Shown piece after piece: positions 38,911-53,300 of a stretch of DNA of 64,000 bases. The position numbers and the translations under genes were made by a program. The stretch spans positions 6,873,501 to 6,937,500 of the forward strand of contig NW_025963548.1 in NCBI RefSeq assembly GCF_910591885.1, read 5' to 3'. The notes below the pieces were generated by a model. That model had not been told where the DNA came from. It searched no databases and was given only the letters and a program-made list of their open reading frames with translations. The stretch comes from Bombus terrestris (taxonomy: Eukaryota; Arthropoda; Insecta; Hymenoptera; Apidae). How positions within the stretch are numbered: the stretch's first letter is position 1; every line of letters begins with the position of its first letter.

Positions 38911-41900
38911 ACGCAATAGTATATGACGCTATACGTCCTTTAGTGTTGCAATATAACGTTATGCGTTATAACGTAATAGTTCATAACGTTATACGTCATA
39001 TAGTAATGCAATATAACGTTATGCGTTACAACGTAATAGTTCATAACGTTGTACGTCATATAGTGGTGCAATATACCATTATACATTATAACACAATAGT
39101 TTATAACGTTATACGTCATATAGTAATGCAATATAACGTTATATGTCCTATAGTGATGCAATATAACGTTATGCGTTATAACGTAATGGTTCATAACGTT
39201 ATGCGTCATATAGTGATGGAATATACCGTTATACATTATAACGCAATAGAATATGACGCTATACGTCCTATAGTGTTGCAACATAACGTTATGCGTTATA
39301 ACGTAATAGTTCATAACGTTATACGTCATATAGTGATGCAATATAATGTTATACGTCCTATAGTGATGCAATATAACGTTATAGGTTATAATGTAATAGT
39401 TCATAACGTTATACGTCATATACTGATGCAATTAAAGTTCAAAACGCTAAACATCATATAGTGAAGCAATATAACGTTATTCGTTATTACGTAATAGTAC
39501 AAAACGTTATACGTCATATAGTGACGCAATGTACCGTTATACATCATATAGTGGTGCAATATACCGTTATACATTATAACACAAAATTTTATAACGTTTA
39601 CGTCCTATAGTAATGTAGTATAACGTTATGCATCATATAGTGATGCAATATAAAGTTATTCCTTCATAGCGCAATAATATATAACGTTATACGTCATAAA
39701 GTGATGCAATATGACGTTATACGTCCTATAGTGATGCAATATAACGTTAGGTGTTATAACGTCATAGATCATAACGTTATACGTCATATGGTGAGGCAAT
39801 ATAACGTTATGCGTTATAACGTAATAGTTCATAACGTTATACGTCATATAGTGATGCAATATACCGTTATACATTATAGCGCAATAGTATATGACGCTAT
39901 ACGTCCTATAGTGATGCAATATAACGTTATACGTCCTATAGTGATGCAATATAACGTTAAACGTCCTATAGTGATGCAATGTAACGTTATACGTCCTATG
40001 CGTGATGCAATATAACGTTATGCGCTATAACGTAATAGTTCATAACGTTATGCGTCATATAGTGATGGAATATACCGTTATACATTATAACGAAATAGAA
40101 TATGACGCTATACGTCCTATAGTGTTGCAACATAACGTTATGAGTTATAACGTAATAGTTCATAACGTTATACGTCATATAGTAATGCAATATAACGTTA
40201 TGCGTTACAACGTAATAGTTCATAACGTTGTACGTGATATAGTGGTGCAATATACCGTTATACATTATAACACAATAGCTTATAACGTTATACGTCATAT
40301 AGTAATGCAATATAACGTTATACGTCCTATAGTGATGCAATATAACGTTATGCGTTATAACGTAATGGTTCATAACGTTATGCGTCATATAGTGATGGAA
40401 TATACCGTTATACATTATAACGCAATAGAATATGACGCTATACGTCCTATAGTGTTGCAACATAACGTTATGCGTTATAACGTAATAGTTCATAACGGTA
40501 TACGTCATATAGTGATGCAATATAACGTTATACGTCCTATAGTGATGCAATGTAACGCTATACGTTATTACGTAATAGTACAAAACGTTATACGTCAAAT
40601 AGTGATGCAATATAACATTACACGTCCTATAGTGATGCAATATAACGTTATACGTCCTATAGTGATGCAATATAACGTTATACGTCCTATAGTGATGCAA
40701 TGTAACGTTATACGTCCTATGCGTGATGCGATATACCGTTATGCGTTATAACGGAATAGTTCATAACGTCATACGTCATATAGTGATGCAATATACAGTT
40801 ATACATTATAACGCAATAGTATTAGACGCTATACGTCCTATAGTGATGCAATATAACGTTATACATCCTATAGTGATGCAATATAACGTTATGCGTTACA
40901 ACGTAATAGTTCATAACGTTGTACGTCATATAGTGATGCAATATACCGTTATACATTATAGCGCAATAGTGTATGACGCTATACGTCCTATAGTGATGCA
41001 ATATAACGTTATACGTCCTATAGTGATGCAATATAACGTTAAACGTCCTATAGTGATGCAATGTAACGTTATACGTCCTATGCGTGATGCAATATAACGT
41101 TGTGCGCTATAACGTAATAGTTCATAGCGTTATGCGTCATATAGTGATGGAATATACCGTTATACATTATAACACAATAGTTTATAACGTTATACATCAT
41201 ATAGTATTGCAATATAACGTTATACGTCCTATGGTGATGCAATATAACGTTATGCGTTATAACGTAATGGTTCATAACGTTATGCGTCATATAGTGATGG
41301 AATATACCGTTATACATTATAACGCAATAGTATATGACGCTATACGTCCTTTAGTGTTGCAATATAACGTTATGCGTTATAACGTAATAGTTCATAACGT
41401 TATATGTCATATAGTAATGCAATATAACGTTATGCGTTACAACGTAATAGTTCATAACGTTGTACGTCATATAGTGGTGCAATATACCGTTATACATTAT
41501 AACACAATAGTTTATAACGTTATACGTCATATAGTAATGCAATATAACGTTATACGTCCTATAGTGATGCAATATAACGTTATGCGTTGTAACGTAATGG
41601 TTCATAACGTTATGCGTCATATAGTGATGGAATATACCGTTATACATTATAACGCAATAGAATATGACGCTATACGTCTTATAGTGTTGCAACATAACGT
41701 TATGCGTTATAACGTAATAGTTCATAACGGTATACGTCATATAGTGATGCAATATAACGTTATACGTCCTATAGTGATGCAATGTAACGCTATACGTTAT
41801 TACGTAATAGTACAAAACGTTATACGTCAAATAGTGATGCAATATAACATTACACGTCCTATAGTGATGCAATATAACGTTATACGTCCTATAGTGATGC

Positions 41901-42620
41901 AATATAACGTTATACGTCCTATAGTGATGCAATATAACGTTATACGTCCTATAGTGATGCAATATAACGTTATACTTCCTATGCGTGATGCAATATACCG
42001 TTATGCGTTATAACGTAATAGTTCATAACGTTATACGTCATATAGTGATGCAATATACCGTTATACATTATAACGCAATAGTATTAGACGCTATACGTCC
42101 TATAGTGATGCAATATAACGTTATACGTCCTATAGTGATGCAATATAACGTTAAGCGTTACAACGTAATAGTTCATAACGTTGTACGTCATATAGTGATG
42201 CAATATACCGTTATACATTATAGCGCAATAGTATATGACGCTATACGTCCTATAGTGATGCAATATAACGTTATACGTCCTATAGTGATGCAATATAACG
42301 TTAATCGCCTTATAATGATGCAATGTAACGTTATACGTCCTATGCGTGATGCAATATACCGTTATGCGTTATAACGTAAGTGTTCATAACGTTATGCGTC
42401 ATATAGTGATGCAATATACCGTTATACATTATAACGCAATAGAATATGACGCTATACGTCCTATAGTGTTGCAACATAACGTTATGCGTTATAACGTAAT
42501 AGTTCATAACGTTATACGTCATATAGTAATGCAATATAACGTTGTACGTCCTATAGTGATGCATATAACGCTATGCGTTATAATTGTAATAGTTCATAAC
42601 GGAATACTTCATATAGTGAT
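38910..42620. repeat. Right-domain mosaic with 330-bp units and two landmark cassettes
   Basis: This stretch contains paired 330-bp markers at 38,854 with 39,184 and at 41,265 with 41,595. It has a landmark cassette anchored at 39,461 and pentamer remnants near 40,500-40,700 and 41,750-41,950. The part from about 40,480 to 40,985 matches 30,740-31,245 at an offset of 9,742. Private variants include GTTAATCGCCTTATAATG near 42,301 and a 29-bp GATGCATATAACGC unit near 42,560. Only satellite is present. Confidence 0.83.
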
Positions 42621-42720
42621 GCAATATACCGTTATACATTATAACGCAATAGAATATGACGCTATACGTCCTATAGTGTTGCAACATAACGTTATGCGTT
42701 ATAACGTAATAGTTCATAAC

Positions 42721-42900
42721 GTTATACGTCATATAGTAATGCAATATGACGTTATACGTCCTATAGTGATGCAATATAACGTTAAGCGTTATAACGTAAT
42801 AGTTCATAACGTTATACGTCATATAGTAATGCAATATGACGTTATACGTCCTATAGTGATGCAATATAACGTTAAGCGTTATAACGTAATAGTTCATAAC
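42721..42900. repeat. 90-bp trimer perfect tandem duplication
   Basis: Positions 42,721-42,810 and 42,811-42,900 are identical. The trimer joins a CATATAGTAATGC unit, a TATGACG core with CCTATAG, and a GTTAAGCGTTATAACG unit. The same pair recurs at 50,469-50,648. The otherwise related block at 53.6-55.5 kb lacks 180 bp here, exactly the length of the two trimers. Confidence 0.93.
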
Positions 42901-43793
42901 GTTATACGTCATATAGTAATGCAATATAACGTTGTACGTCCTATAGTGATGCAATATAACGTTATAGGTTATAATGTAATAGTTCATAACGTTATACGTC
43001 ATATACTGATGCAATTAAAGTTCAAAACGCTAAACATCATATAGTGAAGCAATATAACGTTATTCGTTATTACGTAATAGTACAAAACGTTATACGTCAT
43101 ATAGTGACGCAATATACCGTTATACATCATATAGTGGTGCAATATACCGTTATACATTATAACACAATAGTTTATAACGTTTACGTCCTATAGTAATGTA
43201 ATATAACGTTATGCATCATATAGTGATGCAATATAAAGTTATTCCTTCATAGCGCAATAATATATAACGTTATACGTCATAAAGTGATGCAATATGACGT
43301 TATACGTCCTATAGTGATGCAATATAACGTTAGGTGTTATAACGTCATAGATCATAACGTTATACGTCATATGGTGAGGCAATATAACGTTATGCGTTAT
43401 AACGTAATAGTTCACAACGTTATACGTCATATAGTAATGCAATATAACGTTATACGTTATAACGTATAGCATATAACGTTATACGTCATATAGTGATGCA
43501 ATATGACGTTATACGTCCTATTGTGATGCAATATAACGTTATACGTTACTATGTAATAGTACAAAACGTTATACGTCACATGGTGATGCAATAAAACGTT
43601 ATACGGTATAATGTAATAGTTCATAACGGTATACTTCATGTAGTGATGCAATATAACGTTATACGTCATATAGTGATGCAATATACCGTTATACATTATA
43701 GCGCAATAGTGTATGACGCTATACGTCCTATAGTGATGCAATATAACGTTAAACGTCCTATAGTGATGCAATGTAACGTTATACGTCCTATGC

Positions 43794-45812
43794 GTGATGC
43801 AATATAACGTTATGCGCTATAACGTAATAGTTCATAACGTTATGCGTCATATAGTGATGGAATATACCGTTATACATTATAAGACAATAGTTTATAACGT
43901 TATACGTCATATAGTATTGCAATATAACGTTATACGTCCTATAGTGATGCAATATAACGTTATGCGTTATAACTTAATGGTTCATAACGTTATGCGTCAT
44001 ATAGTGATGGAATATACCGTTATACATTATAACGCAATAGTATATGACGCTATACGTCCTTTAGTGTTGCAGTATAACGTTATGCGTTATAACGTAATAG
44101 TTCATAACGTTATACGTCATATAGTAATGCAATATAACGTTATGCGTTACAACGTAATAGTTCATAACGTTGTACGTCATATAGTGGTGCAATATACCGC
44201 TATACATTATAACACAATAGTTTATAACGTTATACGTCATATAGTATTGCAATATAACGTTATGCGTCATATAGTGATGGAATATACCGTTATACATTAT
44301 AACGCAATAGTATATGGCGCTATACGTCCTTTAGTGTTGCAGTATAACGTTATGCGTTATAACGGAATAGTTCATAACGTTATACGTCATATAGTAATGC
44401 AATATAACGTTATGCGTTACAACGTAATAGTTCATAACGTTGTACGTCATATAGTGGTGCAATATACCGTTATACATTATAACACAATAGTTTATAACAT
44501 TATACGTCATATAGTAATGCAATATAACGTTATACGTCCTATAGTGATGCAATATAACGTTATGCGTTACAACGTAATAGTTCATAACGTTATACGTCAT
44601 ATAGTAATGCAATATAACGTTATGCGTTACAACGTAATAGTTCATAACGTTATACGTCATATAGTAATGCAATATAACGTTATGCGTTACAACGTAATAG
44701 TTCATAACGTTGTACGTCATATAGTGGTGCAATATACCGTTATACATTATAACACAATAGTTTATAACGTTATACGTCATATAGTAATGCAATATAACGT
44801 TATACGTCCTATAGTGATGCAATATAACGTTATGCGTTATAACGTAATGGTTCATAACGTTATGCGTCATATAGTGATGGAATATACCGTTATACGTCCT
44901 ACAGTGACGCAATATAACGTTATGCGTTATAACGTAATAGTTCATAACGTTATACGTCATATAGTAATGCAATATAACGTTATGCGTTACAACGTAATAG
45001 TTCATAACGTTATACGTCATATAGTAATGCAATATAACGTTATGCGTTACAACGTAATAGTTCATAACGTTGTACGTCATATAGTGGTGCAATATACCGT
45101 TATACATTATAACACAATAGTTTATAACGTTATACGTCATATAGTATTGCAATATAACGTTATACGTCCTATAGTGATGCAATATAACGTTATGCGCTAT
45201 AACGTTATGGTTCATAACGTTATGCGTCATATAGTGATGGAATATACCGTTATACATTATAACGCAATAGTATATGACGCTATACGTCCTTTAGTGTTGC
45301 AATATAACGTTATGCGTTATAACGTAATAGTTCATAACGTTATACGTCATATAGTAATGCAATATAACATTATGCGTTACAACGTAATAGTTCATAACGT
45401 TATACGTCATATAGTGGTGCAATATACCGTTATACATTATAACACAATAGTTTATAACGTTATACGTCATATAGTAATGCAATATAACGTTATACGTCCT
45501 ATAGTGATGCAATATAACGTTATGCGTAATAACGTAATGGTTCATAACGTTATGCGTCATATAGTGATGGAATATACCGTTATACATTATAACGCAATAG
45601 AATATGACGCTATACGTCCTATAGTGTTGCAACATAACGTTATGCGTTATAACGTAATAGTTCATAACGTTATACGTCATATAGTGATGCAATATAATGT
45701 TATACGTCCTATAGTGATGCAATATAACGTTATAGGTTATAATGTAATAGTTCATAACGTTATACGTCATATACTGATGCAATTAAAGTTCAAAACGCTA
45801 AACATCATATAG
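43794..45812 (+). other. Longest stop-free stretch; repeat-derived, judged non-coding
   Basis: This 2,019-bp frame would give 672 residues of ten-residue repeats built on YNVI. It begins at a 31-bp monomer that resets the frame and ends in the landmark cassette. The reverse strand is open over much of the same span. Most monomer differences that I checked change the amino acid (CAT/CCT, CAA/GAA, ATA/ATG before CGT), with GTA/GTG as the main silent exception. There is no non-repeat sequence that could hold a promoter, ribosome-binding or polyadenylation signal. I infer an arithmetic by-product of a 30-bp period. Confidence 0.85.
44551..45090. repeat. 60-bp dimer homogenised runs
   Basis: The 60-bp segments at 44,581-44,640 and 44,641-44,700 are identical, and so are 44,941-45,000 and 45,001-45,060. 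Each is a CATATAGTAATG class A unit followed by a GCGTTACAACGTAATAG class B unit. They show that the A-B dimer is itself a unit of amplification. Confidence 0.93.
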
Positions 45813-46224
45813 TGAAGCAATATAACGTTATTCGTTATTACGTAATAGTACAAAACGTTATACGTCATATAGTGACGCAATATACCGTTATACATCATAT
45901 AGTGGTGCAATATACCGTTATACATTATAACACAATAGTTTATAACGTTTACGTCCTATAGTAATGTAATATAACGTTATGCATCATATAGTGATGCAAT
46001 ATAAAGTTATTCCTTCATAGCGCAATAATATATAACGTTATACGTCATAAAGTGATGCAATATGACGTTATACGTCCTATAGTGATGCAATATAACGTTA
46101 GGTGTTATAACGTCATAGATCATAACGTTATACGTCATATGGTGAGGAAATATAACGTTATGCGTTATAACGTAATAGTTTATAACGTTATACGTCATAT
46201 AGTAATGCAATATAACGTTATACG

Positions 46225-47885
46225 TTATAACGTATAGCATATAACGATATACGTCATATAGTGATGCAATATGACGTTATACGTCCTATTGTGATGCAAT
46301 ATAACGTTATACGTTACTATGTAATAGTACAAAACGTTATACGTCACATGGTGATGCAATAAAACGTTATACGGTATAATGTAATAGTTCATAACGGTAT
46401 ACTTCATGTAGTGATGCAATATAACGTTATACGTCCTATAGTGATGCAATATAACGTTATACGATATTACGTAATAGTACAAAACTTTATACGTCACATG
46501 GTGATGCAATATAACGTTATACGTTATAATGTAATAGTTCATAACGGTATACTTCATATAGTGATGCAATATAACGTTATACGTCCTATAGTGATGCAAT
46601 GTAACGCTATACGTTATTACGTAATAGTACAAAACGTTATACGTCAAATAGTGATGCAATATGACGTTATACGTCATATAGTGATGCAATATAACGTTAT
46701 ACGTCATAACGTAATAGTTCATAACGTTATACGTCATAAAGAGAAGCTATATAACGTTATACGTCATTTAGTAATGCAATATATCGTTATACGTCATATA
46801 GTGATGCAATATACAGTTATACATTATAACGCAATAGTACTAGACGCTATACGTCCTATAGTGATGCAATATAACGTTATACGTCCTATAGTGATGCAAT
46901 ATAATGTTATGCGTTACAACGTAATAGTTCATAACGTTGTACGTCATATAGTGATGCAATATACCGTTATACATTATAGCGCAGTAGTGTATGACGCTAT
47001 ACGTCCTATAGTGATGCAATATAACGTTATAGGTTATAATGTAATAGTTCATAACGTTATACGTCATATACTGATGCAATTAAAGTTCAAAACGCTAAAC
47101 ATCATATAGTGAAGCAATATAACGTTATTCGTTATTACGTAATAGTACAAAACGTTATACGTCATATAGTGACGCAATATACCGTTATACATTATAACAC
47201 AATAGTTTATAACGTTATACGTCATATAGTATAGCAATATAACGTTATACGTCCTATAGTGATGCAATATACCGTTATGCGTTATAACGTAATAGTTCAT
47301 AACGTTATACGTCATATAGTGATGCAATATACAGTTATACATTATAACGCAATAGTATTAGACGCTATACGTCCTATAGTGATGCAATATAACGTTATAC
47401 GTCCTATAGTGATGCAATATAACGTTATGCGTTACAACGTAATAGTTCATAACGTTGTACGTCATATAGTGATGCAATATACCGTTATACGTTATAGCGC
47501 AATAGTGTATGACGCTATACGTCCTATAGTGATGCAATATAACGTTATACGTCCTATAGTGATGCAATATAACGTTAAACGTGCTATAGTGATGCAATGT
47601 AACGTTATACGTCCTATGCGTGATGCAATATAACGTTGTGCGCTATAACGTAATAGTTCATAACGTTATGCGTCATATAGTGATGGAATATACCGTTATA
47701 CATTATAACACAATAGTTTATAACGTTATACGTCATATAGTATAGCAATATAACGTTATACGTCCTATAGTGATGCAATATAACGTTATGCGTTATAACG
47801 TAATGGTTCATAACGTTATGCGTCATATAGTGATGGAATATACCGTTATACATTATAACGCAATAGTATATGACGCTATACGTCC
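46225..47885. repeat. ~1.7 kb duplicated unit, copy 1
   Basis: This unit recurs at 55,871-57,562. The offset is 9,646 up to about 46,650 and 9,677 from about 46,805. Between those points the two copies differ completely in monomer choice. The unit contains a pentamer block, a truncated landmark cassette (anchor 47,109) and GTGTATGACGC monomers. Confidence 0.87.
46655..46805. repeat. Unique mosaic patch of atypical monomers
   Basis: This ~150-bp patch contains ATAAAGAGAAGCTATATAACG and CATTTAGTAATGCAATATATCG monomers that I did not see elsewhere in the window. In the matching position of the other copy (about 56,301-56,475) the usual ACATTACACGTCC and CCTATGCGTGATGC monomers are found. It may be a capture from an unsampled part of the array or a rearrangement followed by mutation. 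Confidence 0.75.
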
Positions 47886-48730
47886 TTTAGTGTTGCAATA
47901 TAACGTTATGCGTTATAACGTAATAGTTCATAACGTTATACGTCATATAGTGATGCAATATAATGTTATACGTCCTATAGTGATGCAATATAACGTTATA
48001 GGTTATAATGTAATAGTTCATAACGTTATACGTCATATACTGATGCAATTAAAGTTCAAAACGCTAAACATCATATAGTGAAGCAATATCTTTTATTCGT
48101 TATTACGTAATAGTACAAAACGTTATACGTCATATAGTGACGCAATATACCGTTATACATCATATAGTGGTGCAATATACCGTTATACATTATAACACAA
48201 TAGTTTATAACGTTATACGTCATATAGTATTGCAATATAACGTTATACGTCCTATAGTGATGCAATATAACGTTATGCGTTATAACGTAATGGTTCATAA
48301 CGTTATGCGTCATATAGTGATGAAATATACCGTTATACATTATAACGCAATAGTATATGACGCTATACGTCCTTTAGTGTTGCAATATAACGTTATGCGT
48401 TATAACGTAATAGTTCATAACGTTATACGTCATATAGTGATGCAATATAATGTTATACGTCCTATAGTGATGCAATATAACGTTATAGGTTATAATGTAA
48501 TAGTTCATAACGTTATACGTCATATACTGATGCAATTAAAGTTCAAAACGCTAAACATCATATAGTGAAGCAATATAACGTTATTCGTTACTACGTAATA
48601 GTACAAAACGTTATACGTCATATAGTGACGCAATATACCGTTATACATCATATAGTGGTGCAATATACCGTTATACATTATAACACAATAGTTTATAACG
48701 TTTACGTCCTATAGTAATGTAATATAACGT
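47886..48730. repeat. 487-bp tandem duplication carrying a truncated cassette
   Basis: The cassette anchors at 48,078 and 48,565 are 487 bp apart, and the ~200 bp before each anchor match base for base by inspection. After the first anchor the core is replaced by TATCTTTTATTCG (48,087-48,099). After the second, the cassette is cut by a 121-bp loss at about 48,730, joining GTAATGTAATATAACG directly to TTAGGTGTTATAACG. Confidence 0.85.
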
Positions 48731-48740
48731 TAGGTGTTAT

Positions 48741-50368
48741 AACGTCATAGATCATAACGTTATACGTCATATGGTGAGGCAATATAACGTTATGCGTTAT
48801 AACGTAATAGTTCACAACGTTATACGTCATATAGTAATGCAATATAACGTTATACGTTATAACGTATAGCATATAACGTTATACGTCATATAGTGATGCA
48901 ATATGACGTTATACGTCCTATTGTGATGCAATATAACGTTATACGTTACTATGTAATAGTACAAAACGTTATACGTCACATGGTGATGCAATAAAACGTT
49001 ATACGGTATAATGTAATAGTTCATAACGGTATACTTCATGTAGTGATGCAATATAACGTTATACGTCATATAGTGATGCAATATACCGTTATACATTATA
49101 GCGCAATAGTGTATGACGGTATACGACCTATAGTGATGCAATATAACGTTAAACGTCCTATAGTGATGCAATGTAACGTTATACGTCCTATGCGTGATGC
49201 AATATAACGTTATGCGCTATAACGTAATAGTTCATAACGTTATGCGTCATATAGTGATGGAATATACCGTTATACATTATAACACAATAGTTTATAACGT
49301 TATTCGTCATATAGTATTGCAATATAACGTTATACGTCCTATAGTGATGCAATATAACGTTATGCGTTATAACTTAATGGTTCATAACGTTATGCGTCAT
49401 ATAGTGATGGAATATACCGTTATACATTATAACGCAATAGTATATGACGCTATACGTCCTTTAGTGTTGCAGTATAACGTTATGCGTTATAACGTAATAG
49501 TTCATAACGTTATACGTCATATAGTAATTCAATATAACGTTATGCGTTACAACGTAATAGTTCATAACGTTGTACGTCATATAGTGGTGCAATATACCGC
49601 TATACATTATAACACAATAGTTTATAACGATATACGTCATATAGTATTGCAATATAACGTTATGCGTCATATAGTGATGGAATATACCGTTATACATTAT
49701 AACGCAATAGTATATGGCGCTATACGTCCTTTAGTGTTGCAGTATAACGTTATGCGTTATAACGGAATAGTTCATAACGTTATACGTCATATAGTAATGC
49801 AATATAACGTTATGCGTTACAACGTAATAGCTCATAACGTTGTACGTCATATAGTGGTGCAATATACCGTTATACATTATAACACAATAGTTTATAACGT
49901 TATACGTCATATAGTAATGCAATATAACGTTATACGTCCTATAGTGATGCAATATAACGTTATGCGTTATAACGTAATGGTTCATAACGTTATGCGTCAT
50001 ATAGTGATGGAATATACCGTTATACGTCCTATAGTGACGCAATATAACGTTATGCGTTATAACGTAATAGTTCATAACGTTATACGTCATATAGTAATGC
50101 AATATAACGTTATGCGTTACAACGTAATAGTTCATAACGTTATACGTCATATAGTAATGCAATATAACGTTATGCGTTACAACGTAATAGTTCATAACGT
50201 TGTACGTCATATAGTGGTGCAATATACCGTTATACATTATAACACAATAGTTTATAACGTTATACGACATATAGTATTGCAATATAACGTTATACGTCCT
50301 ATAGTGATGCAATATAACGTTATGCGTTATAACGTTATGGTTCATAACGTTATGCGTCATATAGTGAT
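48741..50368. repeat. ~1.6 kb duplicated unit (copy at 53,587-55,214)
   Basis: This unit matches the later block at an offset of 4,846, and the correspondence continues to about 50,460. Shared private changes include ATTCGTCATATAGTATTGC near 49,304, ACGATATACGTC near 49,629 and GTAATAGCTCATAACG near 49,825. After the trimer pair the offset becomes 4,666, a change of exactly 180 bp. Confidence 0.87.
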
Positions 50369-53300
50369 GGAATATACCGTTATACATTATAACGCAATAG
50401 AATATGACGCTATACGTCCTATAGTGTTGCAACATAACGTTATGCGTTATAACGTAATAGTTCATAACGTTATACGTCATATAGTAATGCAATATGACGT
50501 TATACGTCCTATAGTGATGCAATATAACGTTAAGCGTTATAACGTAATAGTTCATAACGTTATACGTCATATAGTAATGCAATATGACGTTATACGTCCT
50601 ATAGTGATGCAATATAACGTTAAGCGTTATAACGTAATAGTTCATAACGTTATACGTCATATAGTAATGCAATATAACGTTGTACGTCCTATAGTGATGC
50701 AATATAACGTTATAGGTTATAATGTAATAGTTCATAACGTTATACGTCATATACTGATGCAATTAAAGTTCAAAACGCTAAACATCATATAGTGAAGCAA
50801 TATAACGTTATTCGTTATTACGTAATAGTACAAAACGTTATACGTCATATAGTGACGCAATATACCGTTATACATCATATAGTGGTGCAATATACCGTTA
50901 TACATTATAACACAATAGTTTATAACGTTTACGTCCTATAGTAATGTAATATAACGTTATGCATCATATAGTGGTGCAATATAAAGTTATTCCTTCATAG
51001 CGCAATAATATATAACGTTATACGTCATAAAGTGATGCAATATGACGTTATACGTCCTATAGTGATGCAATATAACGTTAGGTGTTATAACGTCATAGAT
51101 CATAACGTTATACGTCATATGGTGAGGCAATATAACGTTATGCGTTATAACGTAATAGTTCACAACGTTATACGTCATATAGTAATGCAATATAACGTTA
51201 TACGTTATAACGTATAGCATATAACGTTATACGTCATATAGTGATGCAATATGACGTTATACGTCCTATTGTGATGCAATATAACGTTATACGTTACTAT
51301 GTAATAGTACAAAACGTTATACGTCACATGGTGATGCAATAAAACGTTATACGGTATAATGTAATAGTTCATAACGGTATACTTCATGTAGTGATGCAAT
51401 ATAACGTTATACGTCATATAGTGATGCAATATACCGTTATACATTATAGCGCAATAGTGTATGACGCTATACGTCCTATAGTGATGCAATATAACGTTAA
51501 ACGTCCTATAGTGATGCAATGTAACGTTATACGTCCTATGCGTGATGCAATATAACGTTATGCGCTATAACGTAATAGTTCATAACGTTATGCGTCATAT
51601 AGTGATGGAATATACCGTTATACATTATAAGACAATAGTTTATAACGTTATACGTCATATAGTATTGCAATATAACGTTATACGTCCTATAGTGATGCAA
51701 TATAACGTTATGCGTTATAACTTAATGGTTCATAACGTTATGCGTCATATAGTGATGGAATATACCGTTATACATTATAACGCAATAGTATATGACGCTA
51801 TACGTCCTTTAGTGTTGCAGTATAACGTTATGCGTTATAACGTAATAGTTCATAACGTTATACGTCATATAGTAATGCAATATAACGTTATGCGTTACAA
51901 CGTAATAGTTCATAACGTTGTACGTCATATAGTGGTGCAATATACCGCTATACATTATAACACAATAGTTTATAACGTTATACGTCATATAGTATTGCAA
52001 TATAACGTTATGCGTCATATAGTGATGGAATATACCGTTATACATTATAACGCAATAGTATATGGCGCTATACGTCCTTTAGTGTTGCAGTATAACGTTA
52101 TGCGTTATAACGGAATAGTTCATAACGTTATACGTCATATAGTAATGCAATATAACGTTATGCGTTACAACGTAATAGTTCATAACGTTGTACGTCATAT
52201 AGTGGTGCAATATACCGTTATACATTATAACACAATAGTTTATAACGTTATACGTCATATAGTAATGCAATATAACGTTATACGTCCTATAGTGATGCAA
52301 TATAACGTTATGCGTTATAACGTAATGGTTCATAACGTTATGCGTCATATAGTGATGGAATATACCGTTATACGTCCTACAGTGACGCAATATAACGTTA
52401 TGCGTTATAACGTAATAGTTCATAACGTTATACGTCATATAGTAATGCAATATAACGTTATGCGTTACAACGTAATAGTTCATAACGTTATACGTCATAT
52501 AGTAATGCAATATAACGTTATGCGTTACAACGTAATAGTTCATAACGTTGTACGTCATATAGTGGTGCAATATACCGTTATACATTATAACACAATAGTT
52601 TATAACGTTATACGTCATATAGTATTGCAATATAACGTTATACGTCCTATAGTGATGCAATATAACGTTATGCGCTATAACGTTATGGTTCATAACGTTA
52701 TGCGTCATATAGTGATGGAATATACCGTTATACATTATAACGCAATAGTATATGACGCTATACGTCCTTTAGTGTTGCAATATAACGTTATGCGTTATAA
52801 CGTAATAGTTCATAACGTTATACGTCATATAGTAATGCAATATAACATTATGCGTTACAACGTAATAGTTCATAACGTTATACGTCATATAGTGGTGCAA
52901 TATACCGTTATACATTATAACACAATAGTTTATAACGTTATACGTCATATAGTAATGCAATATAACGTTATACGTCCTATAGTGATGCAATATAACGTTA
53001 TGCGTTATAACGTAATGGTTCATAACGTTATGCGTCATATAGTGATGGAATATACCGTTATACATTATAACGCAATAGAATATGACGCTATACGTCCTAT
53101 AGTGTTGCAACATAACGTTATGCGTTATAACGTAATAGTTCATAACGTTATACGTCATATAGTGATGCAATATAATGTTATACGTCCTATAGTGATGCAA
53201 TATAACGTTATAGGTTATAATGTAATAGTTCATAACGTTATACGTCATATACTGATGCAATTAAAGTTCAAAACGCTAAACATCATATAGTGAAGCAATA

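Larger units (their letters stand above)
42621..46400. repeat. ~3.7 kb duplicated unit, copy 1
   Basis: This unit recurs at about 50,369-53,880. The offset is 7,748 to about 44,490 and 7,478 after about 44,760, so copy 1 carries 270 bp (nine monomers) that copy 2 lacks. The extra 270 bp lie in a run of GCGTTACAACG / CATATAGTAATG dimers. The unit includes two landmark cassettes and the longest stop-free stretch of the window. Confidence 0.88.

Noticed and set aside
43794..45812. Protein-coding genes: many long frames on both strands (up to 672 codons)
   Set aside because: All are the same ten-residue repeat from a 30-bp monomer with no stop in one frame. Both strands are open together, frames are broken by 29-bp and 31-bp monomers, variation often changes residues, and there is no non-repeat sequence for expression signals.
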